Source: Firmicutes bacterium UBA3910 (GTDB taxonomy: Bacteria > Bacillota > Limnochordia > Darwinibacteriales > Darwinibacteriaceae). From it: a DNA stretch of 11,323 bases. The number at the start of each line of letters is the position of its first letter. Position 1 is the stretch's first letter. Both the position numbers and the translations under genes were made by a program. The stretch is taken from contig DGFC01000173.1 in the NCBI GenBank assembly GCA_002391465.1, positions 1,787 to 13,109 on the forward strand. Direction: 5' to 3'. Below the pieces are notes generated by a model, which had not been told where the DNA came from, ran no database searches, and saw nothing but the letters and a program-made list of their open reading frames with translations. This document shows, in pieces, positions 9,760 to 11,323 of this stretch.

Positions 9760-10834
9760 GTTCAACTTCAGCCATTTCCTTCAGTTGTTCAACTTGATGG
9801 GCGGTAATGAGCGCCTCAATTATTTCATCCAAGTCGCCATCTACAATTGGGTCTATCTTGTAAAGCGTCAGGCCAATGCGGTGATCGGTCACCCTGCCCT
9901 GGGGGAAGTTGTAGGTGCGGATGCGCTCACTGCGCTCACCTGTTCCAACCTGGCTTCTCCTTGCCTCCGCCTGCTCCCGCTCTGCTTCTTCTTGCAGAAG
10001 GTCAAAAAGGCGAGCCCGGAGAATCTTCATGGCCTTCTCCCTGTTTTTGTGCTGGGATTTTTCATCCTGACAGGACACAACTAAACCGGTGGGCAGATGG
10101 GTAATCCTGACAGCCGAGTCGGTGGTGTTTACACTCTGGCCACCCGGGCCGGAAGAACGGTAAACATCAATTTTCAGCTCGTTTGGTTCGATATGGAGCT
10201 CCACTTCTTCCGCTTCAGGCAGCACAGCTACCGTGGCGGTTGAGGTATGGATGCGCCCACCCGCTTCGGTGGTGGGAATGCGCTGCACCCGGTGCACACC
10301 GCTTTCAAACTTGAGCTTGGAGTAAGCTCCCCGGCCTTCCACCATGAAAATAATCTCTTTGAAGCCGCCAAGCTCGGTGGCGTTGCTGCTGAGAATATCC
10401 ACATTCCAGCGCTGGGCTTCTGCGTAGCGGGAATACATCCTAAAGAGCGTACCGGCAAAAAGAGCAGCCTCCTCCCCACCTGTACCTGCCCTTATTTCCA
10501 CAATGACGTTTTTCTCATCGTTAGGGTCCTTGGGCAGGAGCAGCACCTTGAGCTCCTGTTCAAGATCAACTTTAATTTTTTCAAGCTGTTCCAGCTCTTC
10601 CTGGACCATGGCTTTAAAGTCTGGTTCCAGCTTATCCTCCAGCAATTCCTTCGCTTCTGCAATCTCAGCAACCACAGATTTGTACTCTTTGTAAACGTTC
10701 ACGACCTCTTCCAGCTCTGCATGAGCCTTGGCCAGTTTTTGAAACTGCTGATGATCCGCAATGATTTCCGGATCGCTTAATTTCTCTGTTAAATCCTGGT
10801 ATTTATCTTCCAGCTGTGCTAATCTCTCAAGCAT
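9752..10834 (-). CDS. prfA: Peptide chain release factor 1
   Basis: Recognises UAA and UAG stop codons in the ribosomal A site and triggers peptide release. The 360 residues match the family. Domain 1 (about 1-100) is a charged helical hairpin. The codon-recognition segment [18 protein letters not shown] (181-198) has the P-x-T type motif of RF1 (P187, T189), not the SPF of RF2. GGQ is at 231-233 in [14 protein letters not shown], with Q233 the expected PrmC target. The ATG has AGGGGAG upstream and follows the membrane-protein gene by 12 bases. No internal frameshift is visible, so this is RF1 rather than prfB with its programmed frameshift. Confidence 0.98.
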   Translation of the reverse strand: MLERLAQLEDKYQDLTEKLSDPEIIADHQQFQKLAKAHAELEEVVNVYKEYKSVVAEIAEAKELLEDKLEPDFKAMVQEELEQLEKIKVDLEQELKVLLLPKDPNDEKNVIVEIRAGTGGEEAALFAGTLFRMYSRYAEAQRWNVDILSSNATELGGFKEIIFMVEGRGAYSKLKFESGVHRVQRIPTTEAGGRIHTSTATVAVLPEAEEVELHIEPNELKIDVYRSSGPGGQSVNTTDSAVRITHLPTGLVVSCQDEKSQHKNREKAMKILRARLFDLLQEEAEREQAEARRSQVGTGERSERIRTYNFPQGRVTDHRIGLTLYKIDPIVDGDLDEIIEALITAHQVEQLKEMAEVEHG

Positions 10835-10846
10835 GGTTATCTCCCC

Positions 10847-11323
10847 TTATTCCTTACATCCATCATTGACAGTTGGAAATTGAGCAACGTTGCTTTTCGC
10901 ATTGAAAGAATGATCTTTATTGAGGACTGCTTTAAGGGACGTGATTGCCACTTCCACTTGTTCATCATCAGGAGTTCTTGTAGTCAGATACTGCAGTGCC
11001 ATTCCGGGCGCGGCGATCCATTTGAAAACAGGATGCGGGTTCTCTTTTCCCGCTTGCCGGATTACTTCATAGGACAGGCCGGCAACAATCGGGAGGATTG
11101 CCAGATGCGCAACCACCCTGAGCAAGAATGGAGGCCTGCCAAAGACTGAAAAGACAAGAATACTCATGAACAATGTGATCAGGATGAAATTCGTCCCGCA
11201 GCGGGGATGGATGGAAGAGTGCTTCTGAACATTGGCTACAGTTAATTCTTCCCCGGCCTCATAGCAATTAATAGTACGGTGTTCGGCCCCATGGTATTGA
11301 AACACTCTCTGAATGTCCTTCAT
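10847..11323 (-). CDS. YqhQ-family (DUF1385) membrane protein, partial (N-terminus beyond right edge)
   Basis: Predicted integral membrane protein of unknown biochemical function. The visible 158 residues start with KDIQRVFQYHGAEHRTINCY, then EAGEELTV and HPRCGTNFILI, conserved landmarks of the family, followed by two or more hydrophobic segments (about 46-64 and 67-90) and a charged tail. Family members are near 300 residues, and the missing part would hold the N-terminal GGQAVIEGVMMR-type region, so the ATG at the very edge is an internal methionine and the gene continues to the right. The tail after about residue 125 (VAITSLKAVLNKDHSF...) looks variable. It ends 12 bases before prfA. In many Clostridia this gene lies between rpmE and prfA, which predicts rpmE beyond the edge. 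I do not infer a function. Confidence 0.9.
   Translation of the reverse strand: MKDIQRVFQYHGAEHRTINCYEAGEELTVANVQKHSSIHPRCGTNFILITLFMSILVFSVFGRPPFLLRVVAHLAILPIVAGLSYEVIRQAGKENPHPVFKWIAAPGMALQYLTTRTPDDEQVEVAITSLKAVLNKDHSFNAKSNVAQFPTVNDGCKE

Noticed and set aside
11321..11323. The ATG at the right edge as a true start of the YqhQ-family gene
   Set aside because: The sequence begins in the middle of the conserved family region and lacks the N-terminal half, so this is an internal methionine and the gene is cut by the window.

Overview
The window is a tightly packed stretch of housekeeping genes, all on the minus strand, so transcription runs from right to left. Nine genes are complete and one at each edge is cut. 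The widest gap between genes is 28 bases and several genes overlap. No stretch near 300 bases lacks a gene. I see no RNA gene, mobile element, CRISPR array, promoter or rho-independent terminator. The promoter is expected beyond the right edge and the 3' end beyond the left edge. The gene set and order (YqhQ/DUF1385, prfA, prmC, ywlC, ywlE, rpiB, upp, dCMP deaminase, tagO/wecA, mnaA/wecB, then atp genes) resemble the prfA-to-atp region of Bacillota, and the dCMP deaminase plus wecA-wecB insertion is more like Clostridia-type lineages than Bacillus. Base composition is slightly GC-rich and even throughout, with no sign of recent transfer.

Right part (11323 to about 7907): a YqhQ-family membrane protein, then a translation block. 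It holds release factor 1 (prfA), the methyltransferase that modifies the GGQ glutamine of release factors (prmC), and the threonylcarbamoyl-AMP synthase needed for tRNA t6A (ywlC). Middle part (7889 to 5814): one reading frame joining a YwlE-type low-molecular-weight phosphatase to ribose-5-phosphate isomerase B, then two pyrimidine enzymes, uracil phosphoribosyltransferase and a dCMP deaminase. Left-middle (5810 to 3659): WecA/TagO and WecB/MnaA, which start undecaprenyl-linked envelope polymers and supply UDP-ManNAc. Left part (3656 to 1): F1 ATP synthase subunits alpha, gamma and beta, with beta cut by the edge.

The most striking observation is at the wecB-atpA junction. In the usual Bacillota layout, genes for F0 (atpI, atpB, atpE, atpF) and for delta (atpH) lie here. 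In this window only 2 bases separate the wecB stop from the atpA start, and the atpA ribosome binding site lies inside the last codons of wecB. The F1 genes nevertheless look intact and functional. Either F0 and delta are encoded elsewhere, or the F1 is used in an unusual way, or the assembly has a deletion. A second notable point is the phosphatase-RpiB fusion, which keeps a strong internal Shine-Dalgarno and ATG and so may make two products.
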